Origin: Leptodontidium sp. MPI-SDFR-AT-0119
Lineage: Eukaryota > Ascomycota > Leotiomycetes > Helotiales > Leptodontidiaceae
NCBI GenBank assembly: GCA_020726505.1
Contig: JAHLEZ010000003.1
Location: 2,728,001-2,792,000, forward strand
Direction of reading: 5' to 3'
DNA length: 64,000 nucleotides
The notes under the pieces are model-generated. The model worked only from the letters and a program-made list of their open reading frames with translations, was not told the origin of the DNA and did no database searches. Each line of letters opens with the position of its first letter. Position 1 is the stretch's first letter. Positions 50,983 to 61,505 of this stretch are shown here, one piece after another. Made by a program: the position numbers and the translations under genes.

Positions 50983-52645
50983 ATGATGAAGTCATTCACA
51001 TCTCTACTGGTGGTGTTGTGTGTTTCGTTGAATCAAGCCACTGCTCATTGTAGGTAAACATGGGCAAGTTCCCCAGCACAGCTAATGGAACTAGACATCT
51101 TCTGGCAACTGACATATGGTGGAACGACATACCCCACATACACTTATGTCAGGAAGAACAGCAACTACAATTCCCCTGTTACGGACTTGGCTTCGAATGA
51201 CTTGAGGTGGGACCCAGCTTTACGCCAAGACAACGATTAAAGCTAACACACCCAGATGTAATGCTGGAGCCGGAGCTGGCGATGCAACCGATACACTTGC
51301 AGTCAAAGCTGGAGCTTCATTCACCTTCACTTCAGATGTTGCCGTATATCACAACGGAGCCACAGCGATGTAAGACCATCGTCCGATTCTCGCTCAATCG
51401 GGTTGTTTACTTTTCTCGCTAGGTACATGGCCAAAGCACCCACCACAGCGAAAGAGTACGACGGGTCGGGACAACGCTGGTTCAAGATCCTCGAGATTGG
51501 ACCCGTCTGGAAAGGAAACGGAGATCCAACATGGCCTCTCTACCGTGAGTAACCTCCTTCCCGCTGCCCAAGATCTCCAACTCATTCATCCCTTCACAGA
51601 GACCTACACATACCGCATCCCTCCCGCAACCCCAAACGGCGAATACCTCCTCCGGATCGAACAACTTGCTCTGCACAACCCCGGCGGCGTCCCTCAATTC
51701 TACATCGGCTGCGCCCAAATCTCCGTCACTGGCGGCGGAAACGGGAATCCAGGACCTCTCGTTGCCATCCCAGGTTACGTCAAAGGCACGGAATCGGGAT
51801 ACACAGCGAATATCTATAATAACTTCAAGAGCTACACGCTTGTCGGCCCAGCAGTTTGGGCAGGCCAGAATGATACTTCACCTGTCCAGGTTCCGAGTAC
51901 GACGATCGTACCAACGACGTTGAAACCTGTCCCAACCCCTACTCCAACGCCAAGCCCTTCATTTATTCTTACACCGATTGTTGTACCGACGACTTCAAGC
52001 ACGCTCACTCCAGTTATCACAACTCCGCCTCCTCTCGCCCCAGTGACGATAATCTCAACAGCCTACGCCACGAAATGGAACACCTCCTTCGTATTCTTCA
52101 CCGCCACCACGACCGCAACAATCGTCACGCCCTCAATCCTCACTACAACAGCAACAACCACACTCACAAGCTCCTGTCCAGCCATCGCAACGATCACGCA
52201 GAATATAGACGGTGTAACAGTCACCACCACAGTACCAGCTCTAACCATCATATCGACGGCCTCTGCATCAGCTCTCCCTGGCCTAACAACAACAGTAGTA
52301 TCGACATCCACAGCCCCGGTCCTAACCATCGTCTCAACCGCCCCTCCAACAACTCTCACTGTTACCGCCCCCGACACTGCCAAAACAATCACAATAACAA
52401 CCCTCTCCCTCTTCACAGTAACGACCTACGACACCATAACATCCTACTCGACACTCACTGAGACGGCAACGGTAACAGTCGGCTCAGGCGGTTCCAATAA
52501 CGTTCCGCCGGCGAATGGAGGTGGTGGGACGATAGGTTTGTGGAATCAGTGCGGCGGGAAGGATTGGACGGGCTCTGGTACCTGTATTGCGGGTGCGACG
52601 TGTAAGTTTAGTAATGAGTATTATTCGCAGTGTGTGGCTTCGTAG
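50983..52645 (+). CDS. Secreted AA9 lytic polysaccharide monooxygenase with CBM1
   Basis: Predicted 486 aa from exons 50983-51049, 51095-51206, 51256-51369, 51423-51544 and 51600-52645. A 21-residue signal peptide ([21 protein letters not shown]) ends right before His22, the N-terminal His of the copper brace (HYIFWQL). The second His is in [12 protein letters not shown], and the axial Tyr in [12 protein letters not shown]. After about residue 240 comes a linker extremely rich in Thr, Ser, Pro and Val. The last 36 residues are a family 1 cellulose-binding module ([19 protein letters not shown], ending YYSQCVAS) with its four Cys. Such enzymes cleave crystalline cellulose or hemicellulose oxidatively outside the cell. 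The gene is intron-rich and isolated. Exact regioselectivity cannot be read from the sequence. Confidence 0.93.
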
Positions 52646-53311
52646 ACGGGGGGTGGGGGGAGAAGGCCTGGACGAAAGGTTGAGCGTGGGTGTTCGATGT
52701 TGGAAGTCTTGCCTGACGGTATTCATTTCTTTTGTTCTCAAACCAAAGCGGGAGGAAACCCTCAATGAATCTATAGCAATACGTCACGAACTGCAAATCG
52801 GCGTTTCCATGCTCGAGGCTTTGCTCAGCCAGGATGGATTGTTTACTGTTGTTGGAGAGGATCCCAGAATTAAGCGAGCTGATGATGCCCACTGCACTCG
52901 CCAGGATCGAATTTGGAGTCAGGTCTGGGAGGGGGAACAGGTCATCCATAAATTCAATATATTTTCTCTAATGAAACGCAAAGTTGCAATGAGAACTATG
53001 TAATGGGTCTTGCATTCGTCTTTGTTTCGTTCCCCTGTCATTTGACTTGATTTGGACAGCTTGTGTGGATGGGCGGGTGTACCCAGTTCCCAGCAAGGTT
53101 CATCTTCTGACTTGAATCTGGTAGTGGTAATATCACGAATGGTCCTCTCAGCCCTAGCAATCTTAGAAGGCCTATAGCCAAGAGACCAAGCGATTGAAAC
53201 TGATCAGGCGAAGAGCGTATTCAATCAATGCGTAAATTCTGATATTCAAGCTATTCCACCATCGTATATCTCTCAACCCAGACACATCTTCTCCCCCTTC
53301 TTAAAATCTCC
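52646..53311. other. Convergent intergenic region LPMO / icl1
   Basis: 666 bp between the 3' ends of two convergent genes. Open frames on either strand here are short and without family features. Confidence 0.45.
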
Positions 53312-55111
53312 CTAATGGAATTGATCCTCCGTAACACCCTTCCCCATTGCGCTGGTACTGCTGACTCCACCCTGCACCATCTTCAACAACTCATCCACAT
53401 AATTCGCTCCACTCCACTTCTGATGCTTGACAACATCAACACCTCCATCCATCTCCGGCTCCTGCACCAACTCACCATACGCACGCATGCCCTGCTTACT
53501 ATACGCCTTGGCGAACTGATCGCTGATAAGCGCCGTGGTGTGCAAGCCCGCCAGCGTGATGAACTGCCAGCAGTATCCGAGCTTGCTGAGACGCTTAATG
53601 TACGTCTCCTGCTCAGCGCGCGGCATGGCTGACTTCCAATTGAACGACGGCGAGAGGTTGTATGCTAGTTTTTGCTCGGGCCAGACCGCGTGCACGCCAT
53701 TGGCGAATTGCTCGGCTTGTGCGTAGTCGGGGAGCTTGCTCTCCATCCAGATGGCGTCGGCGTATGGTCCGTAGGCGATGGCGCGGTTGATGGCACATTC
53801 GCAGCCGCCTTGGAGACGGTAGTAACCCTCGCGTGTACGTGGGCTGTCCCAGTCCCAGTGGATGTCGACACCGGTGATACCTTTGGCGATGGCGCGAGCT
53901 TCGGTATTGCTCTTGCCCTTGACGTCTTGGAGGAATTTGGCAACAAGTTCCTTCTTGTTGACGTGGACGCCCGAGTTGATCGTGTCTACTACGGCGTCAT
54001 TGAACAGCTTAAGACCTGCTTGAGCGGTCCATGCATCTTCAATAGCTTGGAGTTCAGCACCGTTCTTGCCTGCTCGCTCAGCGGCAATCATGAGATCATT
54101 GAGTGGCTGAAGAGAGGGGTTGGTGGAGCCGAGGATGTAGGCGTGGTCTCTTGGGTCGATGGTCGTTGTGATGAGAGTTGCGGCTTCAGCGTCAGTTCGT
54201 GCAATTGCGAGGAGATCGGAACCTGGGACTTGTTAGCTGGCTTCCATGTATCCTGGACAGAATTACATACCCATGATATCAGCTTGTGCACGAATGGCAA
54301 CAAGACGGTTGATATGCTCGCTAATAGGTACCAATACCTTTCCGGCCATATGCCCACACTTCTTCGTTCCAGGAGCCTGGTCCTCGATATGAACACCAGC
54401 AGCTCCCTTCTCGACGAACAACTTGGTCAACTTCATGACAGCAGTCAATCCTCCATGTCCTGTATCCGCATCTGCGATAATGGGGCGGAGGTAATCGATA
54501 TTTGCCAGCTTGGCTCGATCGGCTTTCGATTTGGTGGTTACTCGCTCCTCTCTCTGCTTTCGGTCGTGGAAGAGTTGTGCCATGAAGAGATGGCCGACTT
54601 TGTTTGGGACGGTAGTCTGAGAGGTACGTTAGTAGCTGCCAGAGGGATTGCAATCTGCAGACATACATATGGGTAATCTGCCAAATCTGGACCAGGTTCA
54701 TCGGAAGCAGAAGCAGTCGAAGATGATTGCCAGCCAGAAACGTAGACAGTATCAAGATATTTCGCCATCTGAGTCAACATAGTGGGTTCCAGACATCCGT
54801 AAGTGTAGCTTGCATCTTGAGTCTACCAGAAATCCAATTAGCCAAAAGTCACGCCACGAAATTGTCAGGAAGTGGGAACGTACCTTGAATCTCCCCTCCA
54901 AGATCCCCCACAGCTTCTTTGCTTGCGTGTTGCTGGGATACTCAATCTTCAAGTTTCCCCTCTTTGCAACGATCTGCTCGGCTGTGAATGGTCTCTTGGT
55001 GTATCTCCATCTAGAGTCTGACCACCATTGCTTGACAGCCGCAACCTCGTCCAAATATTGCTTCTCCTCGGTATTCACATCCACACCTGGGAGGTTCATC
55101 TTGCCTGACAT
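53312..55111 (-). CDS. icl1: Isocitrate lyase
   Basis: Predicted 546 aa from exons 54884-55111, 54667-54822, 54271-54616 and 53312-54222; introns of 48-61 nt restore frame. It splits isocitrate to glyoxylate and succinate in the glyoxylate bypass, used on acetate, fatty acids and in host or spore lipid use. Seen: [19 protein letters not shown] near the N-terminus, [26 protein letters not shown] with the catalytic Cys in KKCGHM (about residue 213), and the late [10 protein letters not shown]. Fungal forms lie in glyoxysome-like peroxisomes, but no SKL-type C-terminus is present (ends TEDQFH). Upstream lie 1.6 kb of non-coding DNA. Confidence 0.97.
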
Positions 55112-56747
55112 CTTGCCGGAGAGAGTGGAGAGTGAATGGTCGTGTACAAAAAGACAGTAGCTATGCTATGCCTCGGTAGTAAGTCAAGTTCGAACTGGAT
55201 GTGGTATTCAGAGAAACACAATCCAGGTATTCTCTTGGAATGAATCAAGGGATAGTCAGGTCAGAAGTCTTCTGTCTGATCAATCAATGTGCAAATAACA
55301 GTAAGCTCGGAATAAAAGCATACGGGTGAGTAAGTAGGAAAGTGTAAGAAGAGAAGAAGAAAAAAAGAGGAAGCAGCACAGTCATAAGCAAAATACCAAC
55401 CCGAGGAAAGGAAGCATTCGGGCTAGCGGTTCCCTTCCCTTCCCCTCCACAGACCAGGAGGGAGCAAGCCGGTACAGAATATTCTTCTCCAATTGGCCCA
55501 TCCCTTCCTGTTCATCCTCGGCCACAGCAAACAGCTTTCCAGCTCAGAGCTACTTGGAGGCTTAGCCTACCCAAGGAGAGGATGAGTGAGACTGCGAAAG
55601 TAGGAGGACAGAGGAAGGCCACTCGGCTGAGCGGTAACATAGACGCAGGGATACCTTCCAATACCGTGATTGGCTGGATGGATGGCTTGAGGGGCGTTTC
55701 CCCACAAACTCCAGATGCGAAGTGGCGCTAGATGCTCTGTCTGGACCTTGGACTTCGTCATGCCACTATTTGTGCACTTACTTACCTAAGTAGTATTTGG
55801 GACGTTGGGATTTGTTGCCCCTCCATATCTTGCTTGCCTGTGGACTGACTGACTTGCATTCGATTCGATGCCCAGCTTTCTTACTGTGCAGAACAACCAC
55901 ACCCTAATGTCAATGGTCAGCTGTCAAGAAAATTATCTATACGCACGTGTGCAGTTACCATAATAAACATGTGAAGAAGCTGAGGATTTCTTTATTTGAG
56001 ATGAGTCCTCATGGCATTTTCTTCGGCATGTGAAGGGAGGGATGGTTTCGATTGACAGGATCTCCATGCAAGGTCCGGATGTTTGAAATGCCTCGGTTGA
56101 CGCCACGAGACTTTGGCGCTGCTGTGTCATGACAGGGAACAGCAAGCCACCAGCTCGGACATCGACCGAGATTCGCCTCTGCGTGCTGGGTTCTTCCGAT
56201 TAATTGTCGTTATACGAATATTTAGAGGATGGGGGAGTCATGGTGCTGCATGATGCTGGAGGTTTGACATTTTGCATCGATGTTCGGCAATTGAGATTCT
56301 TTTTGGGACTGATTGAGAGGACTGTGAAATTACTCATTGTGGGCATGCGAGGAGTTCAACTGTAAGACCGATGGTGCTCAAGCGATTTTAGATATCTATC
56401 AAAATACTACCAAATACTTCGATCTGACTTGTACATGGATCTCTCGTGAACGTTTCAGAAACAAGCAATTAGCTTTCAATAACCCAGAGCCCCGGAAAGC
56501 TAATTCGAGTAAAAGGAATCGGAGACTTATGCCTTGGGCAAGCCAGCAGGTCCTCCACAATATCCCCCTCCTCCTTTCTAGACATCTTTAGCGAGAACAG
56601 CCGAGTAGAACAACACCGCTTGATCTTATGAGGGACTTACTTTGCCTTGGCAGGAACTTTACCAAATTCTGTAAAGCTTCTTTAGATTTCTATCTAGTCT
56701 ATTCTTCAAAACTCCCAAAATCAAATATCGATCCTTAATCCATTTCT
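55112..56747. promoter_or_regulatory. Upstream region of icl1, no genes recognised
   Basis: 1.6 kb between the icl1 start and the 3' end of the decarboxylase gene. It should contain the icl1 promoter, which in fungi responds to carbon source. I could not identify FacB- or CreA-type sites with confidence. Confidence 0.4.
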
Positions 56748-58428
56748 CTATTTCGCACTTCCAAACCCATTCAAAACAGCAACCTCGCCAACGCCTTCCG
56801 CCTTTCCATTCACAATAGCCCCATTCACTCCCCTCCTACTCGGCTTTCCATCCCTCACCTCTTCAGCCGTATCAACCAGAATCTCAAACGCCTTTCTAAT
56901 GAACTTCTCCTCTGCCAACGGATTCGCACTCACAACCCGAATGACATACTCCCCACCAACAACACTAGACGTGATATAAATCTCCCCCCTCTTATTCACC
57001 AACTCATACACCTCCTGCGTAATGGCATCCCTCTCCTTCTTCCCCTCCACTTTTGGTACGATAGTGAAAACCGTCAGCGCGAAACTCGGACCCGTGACAA
57101 TTTCAAAGAGATCCTTCCTCGTCTGAAGCAGACCGGCAAAAACCTCGCCAAGCTTGACATGTTTCCTGATATGTGCCTGTAGACCCTTAACACCATACGT
57201 CCTCAGCACGAACCAGATCTTCAGACTCCTGAACCGTCTCCCGAGAGGGATCTGCCAGTCTCGATAATCCGTCACGAGGCCGCTTTCCGAGAACTCGTTG
57301 CGGAGATAGCTGGGCGAGATGGAGAGGGCGTCAATCAGATCCTTGCGTTTCCGCACGTAGAGACACGAGGCGTCGAAGTTGGTGAGGAGCCATTTGTGCA
57401 TGTTCATGTCGAAAGAGTGGAAGTGTTCGAATTGGGCTGTGAGGTGTTGATATTCGGGACAGACTAGAGCTGCGCCAGCATATGCAGCATCGACATGGAC
57501 CCAAACTTCTCCAGGAACATTTGGAGGAGCGTATTTGGCAAGTGTTGTTGCGATTGCTTCGAAATCGTCCACTGCACAAGTGGCCGTCGTTCCAATGGTT
57601 GAGGTGAGGAAGAATGGCTCTAGACCCTGCGCTCTGCATTCATCCAGCGCTTGTGCCAACGCAGCACCCGTCAAAGCAAAGCCATTATCTTTCGAGACTG
57701 GAATCGATCGGTATCTGACTCCTGCGATCTGTGCCGCCTTTTGTGTTGAGCTGTGTGCCGCCTCACTTCCCAAAGCAACAATCTTACTCCTCTTATACGC
57801 AATCGCATCTTCCAACTCGAGACCCGTGAGATGTGCCGTTGTCTCTCGCAGATATTTGTCTCTGGCTGCAACCATAACAGTCACAATTGCCTCGGATGCC
57901 GAACCCTGAATGACCCCTCCTCCATGGCTCGTCGATAAATAGCAGTCTGGGAGGTTCAGGAGCTTTGCAAGCCAGTCGAGGACTATAGTTTCGAGTTCGG
58001 TGATGGCAGGAGAGCAGATCCAGTTGAATGCCGGAGCAGTGAAGGCCGCAGAGTAGAGCTCACCGAGCATACCGGGATATGAGGAGGATGCTGGGAAGAA
58101 TGCCATGAAATTTGGAGATTGCCTGGATTCATTAGCTAAAGCAGATCAAATTGAAGGGGAGTTTTACCAATGGGTCAGTCCTGGCATAATCTTGCTCTCA
58201 ATATCCTTCTGGATATCCGCCCAGGACTCTCCATCTTGTGGCGGTGCCTCTGGCAGGAGTTTCTTGAGGTATCCGGGCTCGACATTTGACACCACTCTCC
58301 TGTCTTCAATTGTGTCGTAGTAGCTAACGACTATTGTATGTCAGTATTTCTCGAAAATATGCAGCCAAGGGGAACACACTCTCGTCAATTGCTGACGTAG
58401 CAGCCTCTTTGAACTGTTTTGAATCCAT
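56748..58428 (-). CDS. PLP-dependent aromatic-L-amino-acid decarboxylase
   Basis: Predicted 528 aa from exons 58380-58428, 58168-58330 and 56748-58122. The start MDSKQFKEAA is preferred over an upstream in-frame ATG because the family begins there. Group II decarboxylase features: PGYLKKLLPEAPP, the first-exon junction THWQSPNFMAFFPASSSYPGM, STSHGGGVIQGSASEA, HVDAAYAGAALV, and the PLP-binding Lys in MHKWLLTNFD (about residue 312). Relatives decarboxylate tyrosine, tryptophan, DOPA or phenylalanine to the amine; the substrate cannot be read here. The tail (RRGVNGAIVNGK) is low complexity. Divergent from the MAPR gene, 526 bp apart. Confidence 0.94.
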
Positions 58429-58954
58429 GTTGATGTTCCGTGTGAGAGAATAGCGGGGTACTTGATGAAGCAAACCTCGAGATCCGTAAATCGCAGTTCG
58501 AGAACGAAAGAGGAGCATACAGTAGAGATAAAGATTGTAAAGGTAAGAGAAACACTCTTCTATTTAAACCCACAAAACCTCAATACAAATCCGAGTCTAC
58601 CGGCTTCCATGTCATCCCCCGGGTACCAAATGCAAAGGGCGTTTCTTCTTACCCATGCCCACTTTGACATTCCCGTCGGCCCGGGTATCGTTTTGGACTT
58701 TCCCGGTGCGATTTTGGTTCCGCCCTGCGCCATCAAATGCCGCTGTTTGCCTAAGGCGACAACCAACATCCCTGCAATCGATGGTGAAATCTACCCCACA
58801 TCCGATGACAACCTGAACATGTCGAAGTCAACAATCCTCTCCCAAATCGCCTCAAAGTCGATAAACTTCTCCCAGATAATCCAACGACTTCTCTTGTTAG
58901 CTCCGAACCAGTCGGTCACAACTTCACCAGAACCACCGAATCACATCCCCCACA
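58429..58954. promoter_or_regulatory. Divergent intergenic region decarboxylase / MAPR
   Basis: 526 bp between opposed start codons, carrying both promoters. No specific site was recognised. Confidence 0.35.
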
Positions 58955-59621
58955 ATGTCAGGCAAATTCGAACCTAAGACGCCCGTCAACCTTGCCCCTC
59001 CAAAATCCGATCCAATCTCCCCAGATTTCCTCGCAAAGTGTGATGGTACAGGTATGCCTTCTCTTCTAATACGTCTTGCATAGATTGCTATACCATTTGA
59101 AGCTGCAGCAGTTTAAGAGACCGCGATGCCCATGCTAATCCATCTCAGGACCTGACGGAAAGTGCTACGTCGCAATCAAGGTATACAACACTCCGCGAAC
59201 ACTCTACAGAACCTGGGACCGCATGGCAGATGGGCAGACGTTAACAGAGGCAAATAGGGCAAAGTCTTTGATGTCACAGGCAACAAGAGTTATCTTCCAG
59301 GCGGATCATACCATGGTACGTTGTCCATCTCCATCCACATCCAACCCTTCCAATTTCCATCTATAAGATAGAACTTCCGACTCTTCTCCCATAGCCGCCC
59401 CTCGTTCACAACAAACACCACACTGACTACTCCCACACACAGTCTTCGCAGGCCACGACGCCTCTCGTGCCCTTGGTCTAACCTCCACAAAAGCCGAAGA
59501 CGTCAGCCCAGACTGGTCAACACTCTCCGACAAAGAGAAGGGCACGTTGGAGGACTGGTTGACGTTCTTCTCGAAGCGGTATAATGTTGTTGGCGTTGTG
59601 GAGGGAGCTACGAATCAATGA
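58955..59621 (+). CDS. Cytochrome b5-like heme-binding protein, MAPR family
   Basis: Predicted 121 aa from four small exons: 58955-59051, 59149-59180, 59258-59315 and 59443-59621. One exon is only 32 nt, so the gene is easily missed. The start MSGKFEPKTPVNL leads to a MAPR-type heme/steroid-binding domain: KCYVAIKGKVFDVT, YLPGGSYHVFAGHDASRAL, and the acidic C-terminal WSTLSDKEKGTLEDW. Proteins of this kind (Dap1/PGRMC-like) bind heme and assist cytochrome P450 enzymes in sterol synthesis. Unlike PGRMC1 it has no N-terminal membrane helix, so it is more like the soluble small fungal members. Confidence 0.92.
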
Positions 59622-60986
59622 TTTGGGGTGGATCTTTATTGGAGACTTCGTGCTGTGGTTCACACGCATTGGAACTTTGGGTTCAAGGGAGGAGAGGAGA
59701 GAATGTGATGTGATGTGATATGATGGAAGGGCATTTTCAGAACTGGATATACTGTGATGGCTTATCCGGTATATCTTCACTTGGACCAAGGGAGGAGTAT
59801 GGCGTATGTAAATCGACACCCCCAACCCTTCACCAACAACTTAACAAGTAATAAACAAAATCAAAATCAAAGTCCAAAATCGACAATCCATCCGCTCCCA
59901 ACCTTACCCCTTCTCCCGCGCCGAAAATTTCCCTTCTCTTTCTCTCCCACAAGCTACACAACATCTACATTCCAAGCTGTTGTACGACCCTGACCTCGAG
60001 TCCCATCTCAACCCCCCATTACACAACATTAACGCTGCCGTAGTACCACATTCATGGATAGATCATCCTACCCTGTCTTGTCTTACCTGTCGTGCTTGTG
60101 TACCTCTGCAGGTACATTTTTCTCGTGGAACTCAATCTAGACGCTACGTCTTTGAATGTCTCGCCTTTTATCCTCCCCTTCATTCCCTTTTCCCCTTGTT
60201 TTGTTCGGCCCAGCCATCTGTGTATAATCGTACAACGAGTTGTGTCATTCCGGCCCAATTTCCCGTCACGGTATTCGTTCTTATCTCGATTTTAAGTTAC
60301 AGTGAGAACTTGACACGTAGATGGACGCTTGTATAAAATTACACGTGGAATTTAACTTTGAAAATGGAATTTTACAGTGTTCGTGGTTTGGCGAGGACTC
60401 CTCGCTCCTTTACTTCACGATTAAGACTCGAAGCAGGTTTGTCATTGAAGTACAGAAAGGCGATTCAATCCAGCTTGGGAAAAGTTTGTTCCAACATGTT
60501 TTCAAGCTCCTTACTCGCAGACATTAATTACATAGATACAGTACAGACCAGTCTGTTTATACAGACATTACCGAAATATCAAGTAAGACATCACCCCCCC
60601 CAAATCGGATCTAGAACCATCAAACGAGACTCCAACAGATCTGACCTCCCAAGTAACGCAGACGCATCCTCCCGAATCACCCAGCCCATCCGATATCGAC
60701 GGCATCTACGTACCGAGATTGGCAACGAAAAGAAAACAAGCCCCTCCCCTCTTTTGATGATCAAGCACAGCAGAGAAAAGTCATAAAGCACAACGTAGGG
60801 TTCATAGACCACAAAAGCAAGAACTCATGAATGACAAAGACAACACAGAAGCAGAAACTGGCTCGACTCCACACCACACAGCTCAGCAACCACAAGAATA
60901 TCCTCATCGACCACAATCGCAACACAAGAAAGTCATGCTCTCGAAAATGGATCTGAAGACTGGAAGCTCGTGATAGAGTGGATTGA
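59622..60986. other. Intergenic, nothing recognised
   Basis: About 1.4 kb between the MAPR gene and the 3' end of the MCDY gene. It is C/T-rich around 60000-60250. Open frames are short and lack features. Confidence 0.4.
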
Positions 60987-61193
60987 TCAACGTGCTTGCT
61001 GAGCCTTCATCGCCTCACATGCCGCCTGGTACGCTTCGCATGGCGGGCAGAGTGCGTTTTGAACCCATGTATGCTTGGTGACTTTCACCCCGAAGCACTG
61101 GTGATATGGATCAGTCCTGGCAAAGTGGCAGTAGGAAAGCAGTTTCGCAGTTGTGTGGTTGCAATTGAATTTGAACTCCTCATAATCGCACAT
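60987..61193 (-). CDS. Small Cys-rich fungal protein (MCDY type)
   Basis: 68 aa from the first ATG. The sequence begins MCDYEEFKFNCNHTTAK, then SYCHFART, HQCFGV and ALCPPCEAYQAACEA. This matches a widespread family of small ascomycete proteins starting MCDY with paired Cys and His that could bind zinc. Function unknown, no signal peptide. The exon continues upstream in frame to an acceptor (61214-61216) and, across a 62-nt intron, into another coding-like exon that lacks an ATG. The real protein may therefore be longer than 68 aa. Confidence 0.72.
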   Translation of the reverse strand: MCDYEEFKFNCNHTTAKLLSYCHFARTDPYHQCFGVKVTKHTWVQNALCPPCEAYQAACEAMKAQQAR

Positions 61194-61505
61194 GATGACA
61201 GAATGAGTTAATTCTAGACAGAGCAGTTAGCATGAAGTGGGTGTTGAATTCGGCCACGAGGTCTACCCAACTCACGTTGTGCGAGATTGTTTGAGGAGAT
61301 GAGCTTGTGTTGCTTCGGGTTCGAGTCGAAGAGGGTATCCGAAATGAACTTGTTGTTGACAGAGATGTCTTTGAGGTATGCGACGTCGATGGATAGGACC
61401 GAGAGCAAGGCGTGGTTGTAATATCTCACGTCTCGACGAACGGACTCGTTGCGGGCAAGAAGAGTGGATCTCTCGAAGGTACACTTCAACGAAAAATCGG
61501 TGAGC
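61194..61505 (-). other. ATG-free, coding-like upstream exon of the MCDY gene
   Basis: Upstream of MCDY, 20 bases join through an intron at 61214-61275 (GTGAGT donor, GCTAAC branch site, TCTAG acceptor) to an exon 61276-61505 in the same frame. Its translation (for example RRDVRYYNHALLSVLSIDV and DISVNNKFISDTLFDSN) has fungal coding codon use: by my count 48 of 68 codons end in C or G, mostly C. It contains no ATG in any frame, and neither does the minus strand back to about 61771. A TAG closes the frame at 61506-61508. It may be a leader, a non-AUG-initiated extension, or an inner exon of a longer gene. Confidence 0.55.

Noticed and set aside
46201..58428. hmgA, icl1 and the aromatic decarboxylase as one tyrosine catabolic cluster
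   Set aside because: They are separated by a pseudogene, an LPMO and long intergenic regions, and the standard hmgA partners are absent.
61305..61330. GGTTCGAGTC, a tRNA B-box-like string inside a short hairpin
   Set aside because: No matching A box, anticodon arm or acceptor stem upstream; the bases lie in a coding-like exon.
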